Source: Litoreibacter sp.
Lineage (GTDB): Bacteria > Pseudomonadota > Alphaproteobacteria > Rhodobacterales > Rhodobacteraceae
Direction: 5' to 3'
Assembly: GCA_026710325.1 (NCBI GenBank)
Contig: JAPORH010000200.1
Span: 1-63,113, forward strand
DNA length: 63,113 nt
This document shows, one piece after another, positions 26,511 to 35,512 of this stretch (position 1 is the first letter of the stretch; every line of letters begins with the position of its first letter). Below the pieces are notes generated by a model. The model saw only the letters and a program-made list of their open reading frames with translations. It was not told where the DNA came from and did not search any database. Both the position numbers and the translations under genes were made by a program.

Positions 26511-27824
26511 TTATTGGCTCAGCGCCTTAGCTATCGCGTGATAGGACGCTTTCGGGGTGCGCTTAAGCGTGTCGAAATCGACATGGATCAGCCCGAAGCG
26601 CTTTTCGTAACCAAAAGCCCACTCGTAATTGTCGAGAAGGGACCAGAAGGTATAACCCTCAAGAGGTACATCTTGGGCGATCGCTGACTTGGCAGCGTCA
26701 AGATGGTCGTCGAGATACGCCATCCGTTCTGTATCCTCGCGGCCCAGCAGGTCAGCATTGGCCATGCCGTTCTCGGTCACGTAGAGCGGCAATCCTTTTG
26801 TGTAATTCTCATGCACCCAGGCCAGGAAGTGATGCAGGCCCTCGGGGTAGATTTCCCAGCCCATCTGGGTTTTGTTCAATGGCCCTTCGACCTCCGCATG
26901 GGCGGGCCAGGCCCCGTCGGCAGGAGCGATCACCTTCCGCGTGTAGTAGTTCAAGCCCAGCCAATCGATCGGGGTTTGAATCAGGTCAAAATCATCTTCC
27001 CATCCTTGCGGCATATGCGGCGCGAAAGCCACCATCATTTCCTCAGGATAGCTGCCTTGAAACAAGCCGCCGAGAAAAAAGCGGTTGTAATACGCATCAT
27101 AAAGCCCTGCAGCTTCCGCTGCGGCTGCGCTGTTATCAACCGGCTGCGCATATTCGAAGTTACACACCGCGCCGAGGTTTTTCATACCCAGACCGCGCAT
27201 CACCTGAACGGCCCGCCCATGGGCAACAAGGACGTGATGCATGGCATGCGCGGTTGCACGGATGTCGCGCAGGCCCGGCGCGTGATGCCCCATGAAGTGG
27301 CTCAGCCAGCCCACGCACCAAGGTTCGTTAATTGGCGCGCACGAAAACACGCGATCACCAATCCGCCCCATGATTACTTCTGTGAAATCGGCAAACCAGT
27401 TCGGCAGGTCCGGGTTCCGCCAGCCCCCCAGATCGGCGAGCGCGACTGGCAGTTCCCAATGGTACAGCGTTGCCTGCGGCTTTAGCCCGCGCTCTAGCAT
27501 CGCGTCGACCAGCCGGTCATAAAAATCGAGGCCCTCTGGGTTCACATTGCCACGCCCTTCCGGCATCACACGTGCCCAAGACGTAGAGAACCGGTAGGCG
27601 TCGAGTCCCAGATCGCGCGCCAAGTCCAAGTCTTCTTCAAATCGGTGATAATGGTCACAGGCCCGTTGCCCGTGTTCTGCCCGTACAACATTGCCCGGGG
27701 TTGCTGCGAACGTGTCCCAATGTGTTTTGCCTGCGCCGCCGAACCCATGACCTTCGATCTGGTAGGAGGAGGTGGCCGCAGAGAACAAAAACCCTTCCGG
27801 GAATTCGGATCGTTTGAATCGCAT
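26511..27824 (-). CDS. GH1 family beta-glucosidase
   Basis: 437 residues, close to the family length. The acid/base Glu is in the APINEPWC segment (NEP motif, about 163-165), the nucleophile Glu in YVTENGMAN (about 344-352), and the aglycone region LYHWELPVALADLGGW is present. Without a signal peptide it is cytoplasmic, so it acts on imported disaccharides or glucosides. It starts 3 bases after the LacI regulator stop, giving the order regulator-glucosidase-glucokinase. Confidence 0.94.
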   Translation of the reverse strand: MRFKRSEFPEGFLFSAATSSYQIEGHGFGGAGKTHWDTFAATPGNVVRAEHGQRACDHYHRFEEDLDLARDLGLDAYRFSTSWARVMPEGRGNVNPEGLDFYDRLVDAMLERGLKPQATLYHWELPVALADLGGWRNPDLPNWFADFTEVIMGRIGDRVFSCAPINEPWCVGWLSHFMGHHAPGLRDIRATAHAMHHVLVAHGRAVQVMRGLGMKNLGAVCNFEYAQPVDNSAAAAEAAGLYDAYYNRFFLGGLFQGSYPEEMMVAFAPHMPQGWEDDFDLIQTPIDWLGLNYYTRKVIAPADGAWPAHAEVEGPLNKTQMGWEIYPEGLHHFLAWVHENYTKGLPLYVTENGMANADLLGREDTERMAYLDDHLDAAKSAIAQDVPLEGYTFWSLLDNYEWAFGYEKRFGLIHVDFDTLKRTPKASYHAIAKALSQ

Positions 27825-27827
27825 AGG

Positions 27828-28859
27828 CTAGTCTTTCGCAGGGGCAGGGCCGGTTGAATTTCCGACGACCAATTCAGCCTCCCAAAGCTCGGCTATGGGG
27901 GTGGCGGGTGGCTCTTTGATGATGTCGATCAGCAGCTCGGCGCATCGTTTTCCGGCATCGCGGACGGAGGATCTTGTCGCGGTGAAAATTGGCTCGCCAG
28001 AACCGTTTGGCAGGTAGGAAATCGCGTCATCAAAGCAGATCACAGAGACGTCCTTGCCCAGCTTCAACCCGCTATCCTCAATCGCGCGGCGAATGCCAAG
28101 CGCCGGCACTATGGACGAGGCAACAAACGCTGTCGGGGGACGCGTCTTGCGCAACATGTCATGCGCCGCTTTATACCCGTAAGGCTCCGTCATCTCGTCG
28201 CTACACATCAGAGATTGATCAGGCTCGATTCCGCGTGCCCTAAGGGCCGACACATAACCGTGCCTGCGTCTTTGCGCGAAATCCATGCGTTCAAGGCCAT
28301 TTATAAGGCCAATCCGTGTATGGCCGAGATCCAGCAAGAAATCGGTTGCCCGCACAAAGGCGCGTTTATTGTTCACGTCGAGATGGTTGTAAGGCACTCG
28401 CACATCTGTAGACCGGCCATGTACAAAGAACGGGATCCCCAGTTTTTGGAGCAAAGCAATGCGTGGATCATCATCAGTGGGGCCATGCACGATGAAGCCG
28501 TCGACCGAACCTTTTCGAGCGAGCTCCTCATAGGCTTTGACTTCGTCATCGTCGGAGACGACAGACATGAGCATGTCATAGCCATTCCGGCCATAAACCT
28601 CGCCAGCGCCGGCGATGAAGTCGGCAAAGACAACATTCATCATCTCATGCTGTATCGAAACAGGGATCACATGCCCAATTTGCATCGAACGACCTGTGGC
28701 GAGTGACTTCGCGCGTTGGTTGGGATGGTAGCCATGCGCGATTGCCGCGTCTTGCACGCGTTTTCGCGTAGCTTCGCTGACCTCCGGGTACCCGTTCAAA
28801 GCGCGGCTGACCGTCGTTTGCGATAGTCCGAGCTTTTCTGAGAACTCGCGAAGATTCAT
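27828..28859 (-). CDS. aglR: LacI-family repressor of the glucoside genes
   Basis: 343 residues. The N-terminal helix-turn-helix LREFSEKLGLSQTTVSRALNGYPEVSEATRKRV (about 3-35) is followed by the hinge helix and a periplasmic-binding-protein-like effector domain (about 60-335). It is divergent from aglEFGAK. Two copies of AAAGCGCTTT lie in the shared upstream region, the usual operator type of this family, one directly downstream of its own probable promoter. Release by an alpha-glucoside is the likely trigger, by analogy with AglR of Sinorhizobium. Confidence 0.9.
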   Translation of the reverse strand: MNLREFSEKLGLSQTTVSRALNGYPEVSEATRKRVQDAAIAHGYHPNQRAKSLATGRSMQIGHVIPVSIQHEMMNVVFADFIAGAGEVYGRNGYDMLMSVVSDDDEVKAYEELARKGSVDGFIVHGPTDDDPRIALLQKLGIPFFVHGRSTDVRVPYNHLDVNNKRAFVRATDFLLDLGHTRIGLINGLERMDFAQRRRHGYVSALRARGIEPDQSLMCSDEMTEPYGYKAAHDMLRKTRPPTAFVASSIVPALGIRRAIEDSGLKLGKDVSVICFDDAISYLPNGSGEPIFTATRSSVRDAGKRCAELLIDIIKEPPATPIAELWEAELVVGNSTGPAPAKD

Positions 28860-28873
28860 GTGCGATTTTTGCC

Positions 28874-28885
28874 CAAAGCGCTTTC
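28874..28885. promoter_or_regulatory. AglR operator O1
   Basis: AAAGCGCTTT palindrome (28875-28884) with C on both flanks, 14 bases downstream of the predicted -10 of the minus-strand regulator promoter and 15 bases from its start codon. This position fits autorepression. Confidence 0.75.
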
Positions 28886-28898
28886 AATCATTTCTAAA

Positions 28899-28927
28899 GT
28901 GTTAGTCAGGATATGCTGTGGCGTCAA
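28899..28927 (-). promoter_or_regulatory. Probable promoter of aglR-bgl-glk
   Basis: On the minus strand TTGACG (28922-28927) and TAACAC (28899-28904) are separated by 17 bases. The start point would fall just upstream of operator O1. Confidence 0.5.
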
Positions 28928-29026
28928 AGGGGCAATTCAGAAATTCTCTAAATATTATCGATTTTATAAACCATAGACTAAGTGTTATTGACAGAATGCA
29001 GGGCTTAGGTCACCTTGCCGATTATT

Positions 29027-29038
29027 CAAAGCGCTTTG
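29027..29038. promoter_or_regulatory. AglR operator O2
   Basis: Perfect 12-bp palindrome CAAAGCGCTTTG, 66 bases before the aglE start and centred 153 bp from O1. A TTGACA lies at 28988-28993, but I see no good -10 at the right distance. Two equal sites flanking an AT-rich stretch (28935-28990) allow looping by a LacI-type tetramer or dimer pair. Confidence 0.75.
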
Positions 29039-29104
29039 GAAATGATTCCCGAAGCGCGCATGACGAATTGGCGCCCGTGCGGGCGCAATCCTTGGGAGGA
29101 CTTC

Positions 29105-30460
29105 ATGAAAACACCAATTCTCACCAGCGTTGTAGCGCTGTCACTTATGAGCAGCACGGCGCTTGCCGATGGTCATTTGATGTTTGCGCCAGGCGAGGGC
29201 GGCTTCGGTTGGGACTCGTATAACGCATTCGCTGATAGTACTGATCTCAGCGGTCAAACGCTGGAAATCACGGGCCCATGGACCGGGGACGAGAAAACCA
29301 AGTTTGATGCGGTCATTGCTTATTTCGCTGCCGCAACTGGTGCTGAAGTCAGTTATTCCGGCTCCGACAGCTTTGAGCAAGACATCGTTGTCTCGGCGCG
29401 TGCAGGCTCCGCACCAGGTCTTGCCGTCTTCCCGCAGCCGGGTCTTGCCGCTGACATGGCGAGCCAAGGGTTGCTGACACCCTTGCCGGAAGGCACAAGT
29501 GACTGGGTCGCCAACAACTTCGCCGCGGGCCAGTCTTGGGTTGATCTGGGAACTTACGCGGACGCTGATGGTAATGACCAGATGTACGGCATGTTCTACC
29601 GCGTCGATCTGAAGTCGCTTGTCTGGTACTCCCCTGAAGCGTTTGATGAGGCGGGTTTTGACATCCCTGAGACGATGGAAGACCTCAAAGCGCTGACCGA
29701 AGAAATTGCCGCCGCGGGCGAGACGCCGTGGTGCATTGGTCTGGGTTCAGGCGCGGCCACCGGTTGGCCTGCAACCGATTGGGTTGAAGACATGATGCTG
29801 CGCACGCTGCCACCGGCGGATTACGACGCATGGGTCGCCAATGAGCTGAAGTTCGACGACCCAAAGGTCGTTGCAGCAATCGAGGAATTTGGCTGGTTTG
29901 CTCGCAATGACGCCTATGTCGATGGTGGCGCTTCGGCTGTCGCCAACACCGATTTCCGCGACAGCCCGACTGGCCTGTTTGAAATCCCACCAAAATGCTA
30001 CATGCACCGTCAGGCCTCTTTCATCCCGGCCTTCTTCCCGGAAGGCACCACCGTAGGCGAGGATGTGGACTTCTTCTACTTCCCAGCTTTCGCTGAAAAA
30101 GACCTTGGCGCGCCTGTATTGGGTGCCGGCACGCTCTTTGCGGTCACCAACCCATCTGACGCGGCGACAGCGTTCCTGGACTTCCTGAAACTGCCAATCG
30201 CGCATGAGCTGTGGATGGCGCAGGGCGGGTTCCTGACAGCGCATGGCGGCGTCAACCTGGACACTTACGCTGATGATAGCCTGCGTGCGCAGGGTGCGAT
30301 TTTGCAGAATGCCACGACCTTCCGCTTTGACGCATCTGACCTGATGCCGGGCGAGATTGGCGCGGGTGCCTTCTGGACCGGCATGGTGGATTACGCCACC
30401 GGCGCGTCGGCCGAAGATGTGGCCAAGGGCATTCAGACGCGTTGGGACGCGCTGCAATAA
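29105..30460 (+). CDS. aglE: Alpha-glucoside ABC transporter, substrate-binding protein
   Basis: 451 residues with a signal peptide (cleavage near ALADG, residue 22) and a family-1 sugar-binding fold. Characteristic segments are LEITGPWTGDEKTKFDAVIAYF, FPQPGLAADMASQG, PWCIGLGSGAATGWPATDWVEDMML and the C-terminal helix region. It captures alpha-glucosides (sucrose, maltose, trehalose type) in the periplasm for AglFG. GGGAGG lies 7 bases before ATG 29105. The first gene of aglEFGAK, it is followed by a hairpin that may favour its higher expression. Confidence 0.93.
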   Translation: MKTPILTSVVALSLMSSTALADGHLMFAPGEGGFGWDSYNAFADSTDLSGQTLEITGPWTGDEKTKFDAVIAYFAAATGAEVSYSGSDSFEQDIVVSARAGSAPGLAVFPQPGLAADMASQGLLTPLPEGTSDWVANNFAAGQSWVDLGTYADADGNDQMYGMFYRVDLKSLVWYSPEAFDEAGFDIPETMEDLKALTEEIAAAGETPWCIGLGSGAATGWPATDWVEDMMLRTLPPADYDAWVANELKFDDPKVVAAIEEFGWFARNDAYVDGGASAVANTDFRDSPTGLFEIPPKCYMHRQASFIPAFFPEGTTVGEDVDFFYFPAFAEKDLGAPVLGAGTLFAVTNPSDAATAFLDFLKLPIAHELWMAQGGFLTAHGGVNLDTYADDSLRAQGAILQNATTFRFDASDLMPGEIGAGAFWTGMVDYATGASAEDVAKGIQTRWDALQ

Positions 30461-30483
30461 GCAGCGAATCCTAAGTGAAAAAA

Positions 30484-30505
30484 GCCTCGGCACACGTGCC
30501 GGGGC
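30484..30505 (+). promoter_or_regulatory. Intercistronic hairpin after aglE
   Basis: GCCTCGGCAC (30484-30493) faces GTGCCGGGGC (30496-30505) with one G-U pair and a tight loop. There is no U-run. Such hairpins after binding-protein genes usually protect the upstream mRNA and set the higher level of the binding protein against the permeases. Confidence 0.65.
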
Positions 30506-30539
30506 CAGACGGCGAGATTGATCTTGGGAGGGATCGCCA

Positions 30540-31520
30540 ATGTCACCTATTGTTCAAGGCATTTTGACAATTCTCATTGGGGTAGGGGGCTGCGTTGGCT
30601 ATTTCTACGCCTCCAACCTGATCCTCGATAAAGTTTTTTTTCCGCCTCAAGAAGATAATCCAGGCCGCAACATCAATCGCGCCAATATGGTGCGCCCTTG
30701 GCTCTTCCTGTTTCCGGCCATGTTTGCCTTATCGCTCTATCTGCTCTATCCGGTGATCGGCTCTTTCTGGCGCTCGCTCTTCAATCGGGCAGGGGATGAG
30801 TTTATCGGTCTGGGCAACTACACAGCGCTCGCTGCTGACACCACGTTTCAGACCGCCTTCCTGAACAACTTCCTGTGGATGCTGGTCGTCCCGGCGGCCT
30901 CCACCTTCCTTGGTCTGCTCGTGGCGCAGCTTACTGACCGGATCAAATGGGGCAATATTGCCAAATCGCTGATCTTCATGCCGATGGCGATCTCCTTTGT
31001 GGGGGCGTCGCTTATCTGGAAATTCGTTTACGCGAACAATCCCGACATCGGGTTGATCAACGCACTGCGCTTCTTCTTCGGCGCGGAGGAGGCGTTAGAC
31101 GTTCTCCAGCTGCGCTTCTGGAACAACTTCTTCCTGATGGTCATTCTGATCTGGATCCAGACCGGTTTCGCCATGGTGATCTTGTCCGCGGCTCTGCGCG
31201 GGATCCCCGAAGAGACGATCGAGGCCGCGATCATTGACGGTGCCAACCCGTTTCAGGTCTTCTTCAAGATCAAGGTGCCGCAGATCATGGGCACCATCGT
31301 GGTGGTCTGGACAACGATCACCATTCTTGTGCTGAAGGTTTTCGACATCGTCTACACGATGACGGGCGGCAATTTCGGGACCGAGATCCTGCCCAGCTAC
31401 ATGATGTCCTACATGTTCCGCGATGACGGAAGGGCGACAGCGGTGGCCTTCGTGATCATGATTATCGTTCTGCCGGTGATGATCTGGAACATCCGGCAAG
31501 CTAGGGCGGAGATGAGATAA
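30540..31520 (+). CDS. aglF: Alpha-glucoside ABC transporter permease
   Basis: 326 residues, MalF-type inner-membrane subunit with about seven to eight helices; the first (4-26) is an extra N-terminal helix. The EAA loop that contacts the ATPase reads EETIEAAIIDGANPFQVFFKIKVPQI (two halves, about 222-247). GGGAGG lies just upstream. The stop overlaps the aglG start as TAATG. Confidence 0.93.
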   Translation: MSPIVQGILTILIGVGGCVGYFYASNLILDKVFFPPQEDNPGRNINRANMVRPWLFLFPAMFALSLYLLYPVIGSFWRSLFNRAGDEFIGLGNYTALAADTTFQTAFLNNFLWMLVVPAASTFLGLLVAQLTDRIKWGNIAKSLIFMPMAISFVGASLIWKFVYANNPDIGLINALRFFFGAEEALDVLQLRFWNNFFLMVILIWIQTGFAMVILSAALRGIPEETIEAAIIDGANPFQVFFKIKVPQIMGTIVVVWTTITILVLKVFDIVYTMTGGNFGTEILPSYMMSYMFRDDGRATAVAFVIMIIVLPVMIWNIRQARAEMR

Positions 31521-32644
31521 TGGATAACATCGCAGGAACCAAATCATCACTGACCTGGGCCGTCCATATTTCGGTCGCAGCACTCGTCATCCTTTGGCTG
31601 ATCCCGACCATCGGGCTTCTTGTTTCCAGCTTCCGCGACCGTGATCAGATCACAGCGCAAGGCTGGTGGGCCTCGCCTTTGCCTGTTGTGCAGAACTTCG
31701 CTGTAAAGGCCGAGGGCGATCCTGAGGAGCGCGACGGGCTTTTCGTGCTCGAAGGCAATGTCTTTGGTACCGACGGGTCCGGTGAAGTCCAACGGTTTGG
31801 TGGTCGTCGCGCCGCACCCGACGCTTTTGAACCAGGCGTCTTGGGGGAGCTGACTCGTGACCGTACGCTCATGGTTCAAGCCAATGGCGACTATATTTAC
31901 ACCTCACCGGCGGAGATCAAACGCGCGCCCTCGATCTATTTCGCCTCCGCTACACCGCCGGAATTCTCGCTCGCCAATTATGAGCAGATCATGAGCTCGG
32001 ACGGCATGGACCGGGCCTTTATCAACACACTGACCGTGACGATACCTGCCACGATCATCCCCATCCTTATCGCGGCTTTTGCGGCCTATGCGCTTGCGTG
32101 GATGGAATTTCCGGGCAGGGGGCTTTTGATCGCCCTTGTCGTGGGGCTTTTGGTGGTGCCCTTGCAGCTGGCGCTCGTGCCAATGCTCAAGCTGCATAAC
32201 CAAATGGGGGTCGGGCAAAGCTTCCTCGGCATCTGGATGGCGCATACCGGCTTTGGGCTACCGCTCGCGATTTATCTGCTGCGAAATTACATGGTCGGGC
32301 TGCCGCGAGATATCATTGAAAGCGCCAAGGTCGATGGGGCCACGGATTTTCAGGTTTTCACCAAGATCGTTTTGCCGCTCAGCTTTCCGGCGCTGGCCTC
32401 TTTCGCGATCTTTCAGTTCCTGTGGACGTGGAACGACCTGCTTGTGGCAAAGGTCTTCCTGCCCTCCAATTCTGAGAGCTGGGTGATGACGGTCAAGATC
32501 GCGGATGATCTGCTCGGCTCGCGTGGCGGAGACTGGGGCATACTGGCCGCGGCGGCATTCATTTCCATCGCGATTCCGCTGATCGTCTTTTTCACAATGC
32601 AACGCTATCTGGTGCGCGGTCTGTTGGCCGGCTCCGTCAAATAG
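31520..32644 (+). CDS. aglG: Alpha-glucoside ABC transporter permease with periplasmic insert
   Basis: 374 residues, MalG-type permease. After the first helix (about 14-36) comes a hydrophilic insert of some 100 residues (about 45-145), longer than in ordinary MalG proteins, which is predicted to lie in the periplasm; I believe it is shared by AglG relatives. Five further helices follow, with the EAA loop RDIIESAKVDGATDFQVFTKIVLPL near 270-295. It pairs with AglF. Confidence 0.92.
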   Translation: MDNIAGTKSSLTWAVHISVAALVILWLIPTIGLLVSSFRDRDQITAQGWWASPLPVVQNFAVKAEGDPEERDGLFVLEGNVFGTDGSGEVQRFGGRRAAPDAFEPGVLGELTRDRTLMVQANGDYIYTSPAEIKRAPSIYFASATPPEFSLANYEQIMSSDGMDRAFINTLTVTIPATIIPILIAAFAAYALAWMEFPGRGLLIALVVGLLVVPLQLALVPMLKLHNQMGVGQSFLGIWMAHTGFGLPLAIYLLRNYMVGLPRDIIESAKVDGATDFQVFTKIVLPLSFPALASFAIFQFLWTWNDLLVAKVFLPSNSESWVMTVKIADDLLGSRGGDWGILAAAAFISIAIPLIVFFTMQRYLVRGLLAGSVK

Positions 32645-32653
32645 AGACCCGCT

Positions 32654-34312
32654 ATGACACAACAAGACCCGAAACTCATGGCCGAGGCCAAGGCGAATGA
32701 AGACTGGTGGCGCGGCGCCGTGATCTACCAGATCTATCCGCGCTCTTATCAGGACAGCAATGGCGACGGCGTGGGCGACCTTTTGGGCATCACGCAAAGG
32801 CTGCCCTATATCCGTTCTCTCGGTGTGGATGCGATCTGGATCTCGCCCTTCTTCACCTCGCCGATGAAGGATTTCGGCTATGATGTGAGCGATTACCGCG
32901 ATGTTGACCCGATGTTCGGGCAGCTCGCTGATTTCGACATTTTGGTCGATACGGCGCATCAGCTGGGCCTGAAGGTCATGATCGACCTGGTGCTCAGCCA
33001 CAGCTCTGACCAGCATGTCTGGTTTCAAGACAGCCGGACCGCCCGCGACGCTGACAAGGCCGATTGGTATGTCTGGGCCGATCCCAAACCCGATGGCACG
33101 CCGCCCAACAACTGGTTGTCGATCTTCGGTGGCCCCGCTTGGACGTGGGAGCCCGCGCGCGAGCAATATTACCTGCACAATTTCCTCAAATCGCAGCCTG
33201 ATCTGAACTTCCACAATATGGATGTGCAGGACGCGCTTCTCGACGTGACTCGCTTCTGGCTGGATCGCGGCGTCGACGGCTTCCGGCTCGATACGATCAA
33301 TTTCTACATCGCCGACAAGGAGCTGCGCGACAATCCTGCGCTGCCGAAGGAAAAGCGCAATGACACGATTGCGCCCTCGGTGAACCCCTATAACCATCAA
33401 GAGCATATCTATTCCAAAAACCAACCCGAAAACATTGCATTCCTGGAGCGGTTCCGCGCGCTTCTGGACGAATACCCGGCCCGCACCTGCGTGGGCGAGG
33501 TCGGCGATGCGCAAAAAGGGCTTGAGATTCTGGGCGAATACACGTCCGGCGACGACCGGGTGCACATGTGTTACGCGTTCGAGTTTCTATCGAAAGAGAA
33601 GCTGACCGCGCAGCGCGTGGTCGATGTCATGGCGCGTCTTGATGCGGCAGCGCCCGATGGCTGGGCCTGCTGGGCCTATTCCAATCACGACGTGATGCGC
33701 CATACCAGCCGTTGGGACCTGACGCCAGCGGCGCTAAAGCTCTACATGACGATGCTCATGGGCCTGCGCGGCTCGGCCTGTATCTATCAGGGCGAGGAGT
33801 TGGGCCTGCCCGAGGCCGATGTGGCGTTTGAAGACCTCCAAGACCCCTACGGGATCGAGTTCTGGCCCGAATTCAAAGGCCGCGACGGGTGTCGTACACC
33901 AATGGTGTGGGAGGACTCTAACCAGAACGGTGGTTTCTCGGAGGAACGGCCTTGGTTGCCTGTCAGCTCCGAGCATCTATCGCATAACGTAGCCGCTCAG
34001 GAAGCTGATCCCGGGGCATCGCTGCATCACTACCGCCGCGCCATCGCATTTCGCAGGGCCCATCCCGCGTTGATCCACGGAACGCAGGAGGAGATGGTGG
34101 CTACTGGCACCGCGGTACATTTCATCCGCAGGTCGGGCAATGAGACAATCTTCTGCGCCTTTAACCTGTCAGACGAACCCGTAACAATCGACATGCCGGA
34201 CGGCACTTGGCAGCCAATAGGGGCTGAGCTCGGCGTTACCGGGCCTGCTGAAAACGGACAGCTTTACTTGGGCCCATGGCAGCCCTGTTTTGCGCTGGAA
34301 ATGAAGGCCTAA
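32654..34312 (+). CDS. aglA: GH13 alpha-glucosidase
   Basis: 552 residues, oligo-1,6-glucosidase/alpha-glucosidase subfamily. The catalytic triad is visible: nucleophile Asp213 in GFRLDTINF, acid/base Glu282 in VGEVGD and Asp346 in SNHDVM, together with region I (DLVLSHSS). No signal peptide, so it hydrolyses imported alpha-glucosides in the cytoplasm and yields glucose for glucokinase. It lies between the permease and ATPase genes, as in the Sinorhizobium agl operon. Confidence 0.94.
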   Translation: MTQQDPKLMAEAKANEDWWRGAVIYQIYPRSYQDSNGDGVGDLLGITQRLPYIRSLGVDAIWISPFFTSPMKDFGYDVSDYRDVDPMFGQLADFDILVDTAHQLGLKVMIDLVLSHSSDQHVWFQDSRTARDADKADWYVWADPKPDGTPPNNWLSIFGGPAWTWEPAREQYYLHNFLKSQPDLNFHNMDVQDALLDVTRFWLDRGVDGFRLDTINFYIADKELRDNPALPKEKRNDTIAPSVNPYNHQEHIYSKNQPENIAFLERFRALLDEYPARTCVGEVGDAQKGLEILGEYTSGDDRVHMCYAFEFLSKEKLTAQRVVDVMARLDAAAPDGWACWAYSNHDVMRHTSRWDLTPAALKLYMTMLMGLRGSACIYQGEELGLPEADVAFEDLQDPYGIEFWPEFKGRDGCRTPMVWEDSNQNGGFSEERPWLPVSSEHLSHNVAAQEADPGASLHHYRRAIAFRRAHPALIHGTQEEMVATGTAVHFIRRSGNETIFCAFNLSDEPVTIDMPDGTWQPIGAELGVTGPAENGQLYLGPWQPCFALEMKA

Positions 34313-34325
34313 GGGAGGGGACACT

Positions 34326-35423
34326 ATGGCTGATCTCAAACTGACTGACGTCGAGAAGACATATGGCGGCACGGTCAACGTGCTCAACAACATCAATCTC
34401 GATATCAAAACAGGCGAGCTGATTGTTTTCGTGGGTCCATCCGGCTGCGGCAAGTCCACGCTCCTGCGCATGATTGCGGGCTTGGAGAAAATCACCGGCG
34501 GCACGCTGACCATTGATGGCGATCTGATGAATGACGTGCCGCCCGCGCAGCGCGGCATCGCTATGGTCTTCCAATCCTACGCGCTCTACCCCCATATGAC
34601 CGTGCGCGACAACATGGCCTTCGCCCTAAAGCTCGCCAAGAAATCCCCGGCCGAGATCGATGAAGCGGTGAACCGCGCCGCCAAGGTGTTACAGCTTGAT
34701 GAGTATCTCGACCGTCTGCCCAAAGCGCTCTCAGGGGGCCAGCGCCAACGCGTGGCCATCGGCCGCTCCATCGTGCGGGACCCAAAGGTTTACCTGTTTG
34801 ACGAGCCACTTTCGAACCTCGACGCCTCTCTGCGGGTCGCGACCCGGATTGAGATCGCGCAGCTGAAAGAAAGCATGCCAAATTCGACCATGATCTACGT
34901 GACCCATGACCAAGTGGAGGCAATGACGCTCGCGTCCCGCATTGTCGTTCTGGCCAATAAAGGCATCGCGCAGGTCGGGACGCCGCTGGAGCTCTATGAG
35001 ACCCCGGAAAATGAATTCGTCGCACAATTCATCGGCTCGCCTGCCATGAACCTGATGTCGGGCGAAGTTGTCATGAGCGGGGACGTAACGGAGGTAAAGC
35101 TCGACGATGGTTCGGGTCTTATCAAAGCCAACATACCGACAACCGACGCGGATCGCGGGTTGAAGGTAAATGTCGGGATCCGTCCGGAGGATATGGTTGT
35201 CACGGAAGGCGACGATTATGCTTTCCGTGGGGAGGTCGCGATCACTGAGAAGCTGGGGGAGGTGACGCAGTTCTACTTCAAACCCGCCTCGGAGGGCGCA
35301 TCGCAAGTGATTGCGAAACTCGCAGGTATACACAACGGCATGCGCGGGCAGGTGATGAGCATGACGGCGGATCCGTCAAAAGTACACCTGTTTTCGAACG
35401 GGCAATCTCTGCTGTATCGCTAA
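34326..35423 (+). CDS. aglK: Alpha-glucoside ABC transporter ATP-binding protein
   Basis: 365 residues, MalK/UgpC type. Walker A GPSGCGKST (about 37-45), signature LSGGQRQRVAIGRSI (about 134-148), Walker B VYLFDEPLSNLD and the switch His in YVTHDQVEAMTLA are intact. The C-terminal TOBE/OB domain (about 240-360) is present. It energises AglFG import. AGGGAGGG precedes ATG 34326. Confidence 0.95.
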   Translation: MADLKLTDVEKTYGGTVNVLNNINLDIKTGELIVFVGPSGCGKSTLLRMIAGLEKITGGTLTIDGDLMNDVPPAQRGIAMVFQSYALYPHMTVRDNMAFALKLAKKSPAEIDEAVNRAAKVLQLDEYLDRLPKALSGGQRQRVAIGRSIVRDPKVYLFDEPLSNLDASLRVATRIEIAQLKESMPNSTMIYVTHDQVEAMTLASRIVVLANKGIAQVGTPLELYETPENEFVAQFIGSPAMNLMSGEVVMSGDVTEVKLDDGSGLIKANIPTTDADRGLKVNVGIRPEDMVVTEGDDYAFRGEVAITEKLGEVTQFYFKPASEGASQVIAKLAGIHNGMRGQVMSMTADPSKVHLFSNGQSLLYR

Positions 35424-35464
35424 AGCTGCATAATTCTGTCGCAGGCTACCCGATTCCGCTGGAC

Positions 35465-35478
35465 TGTTAGCGCTAACA
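35465..35478. promoter_or_regulatory. 14-bp palindromic operator of edd-eda
   Basis: TGTTAGCGCTAACA is a perfect palindrome with a central CG pair, typical of LacI/GalR-family operators, and ends 34 bases before edd. A copy with one base changed stands before zwf at 57810. It differs from the AglR operators, so a regulator outside this window is expected to bind. Confidence 0.75.
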
Positions 35479-35512
35479 TTGATAGCGCATGCACGACCGC
35501 AGGAGAGTAGCC

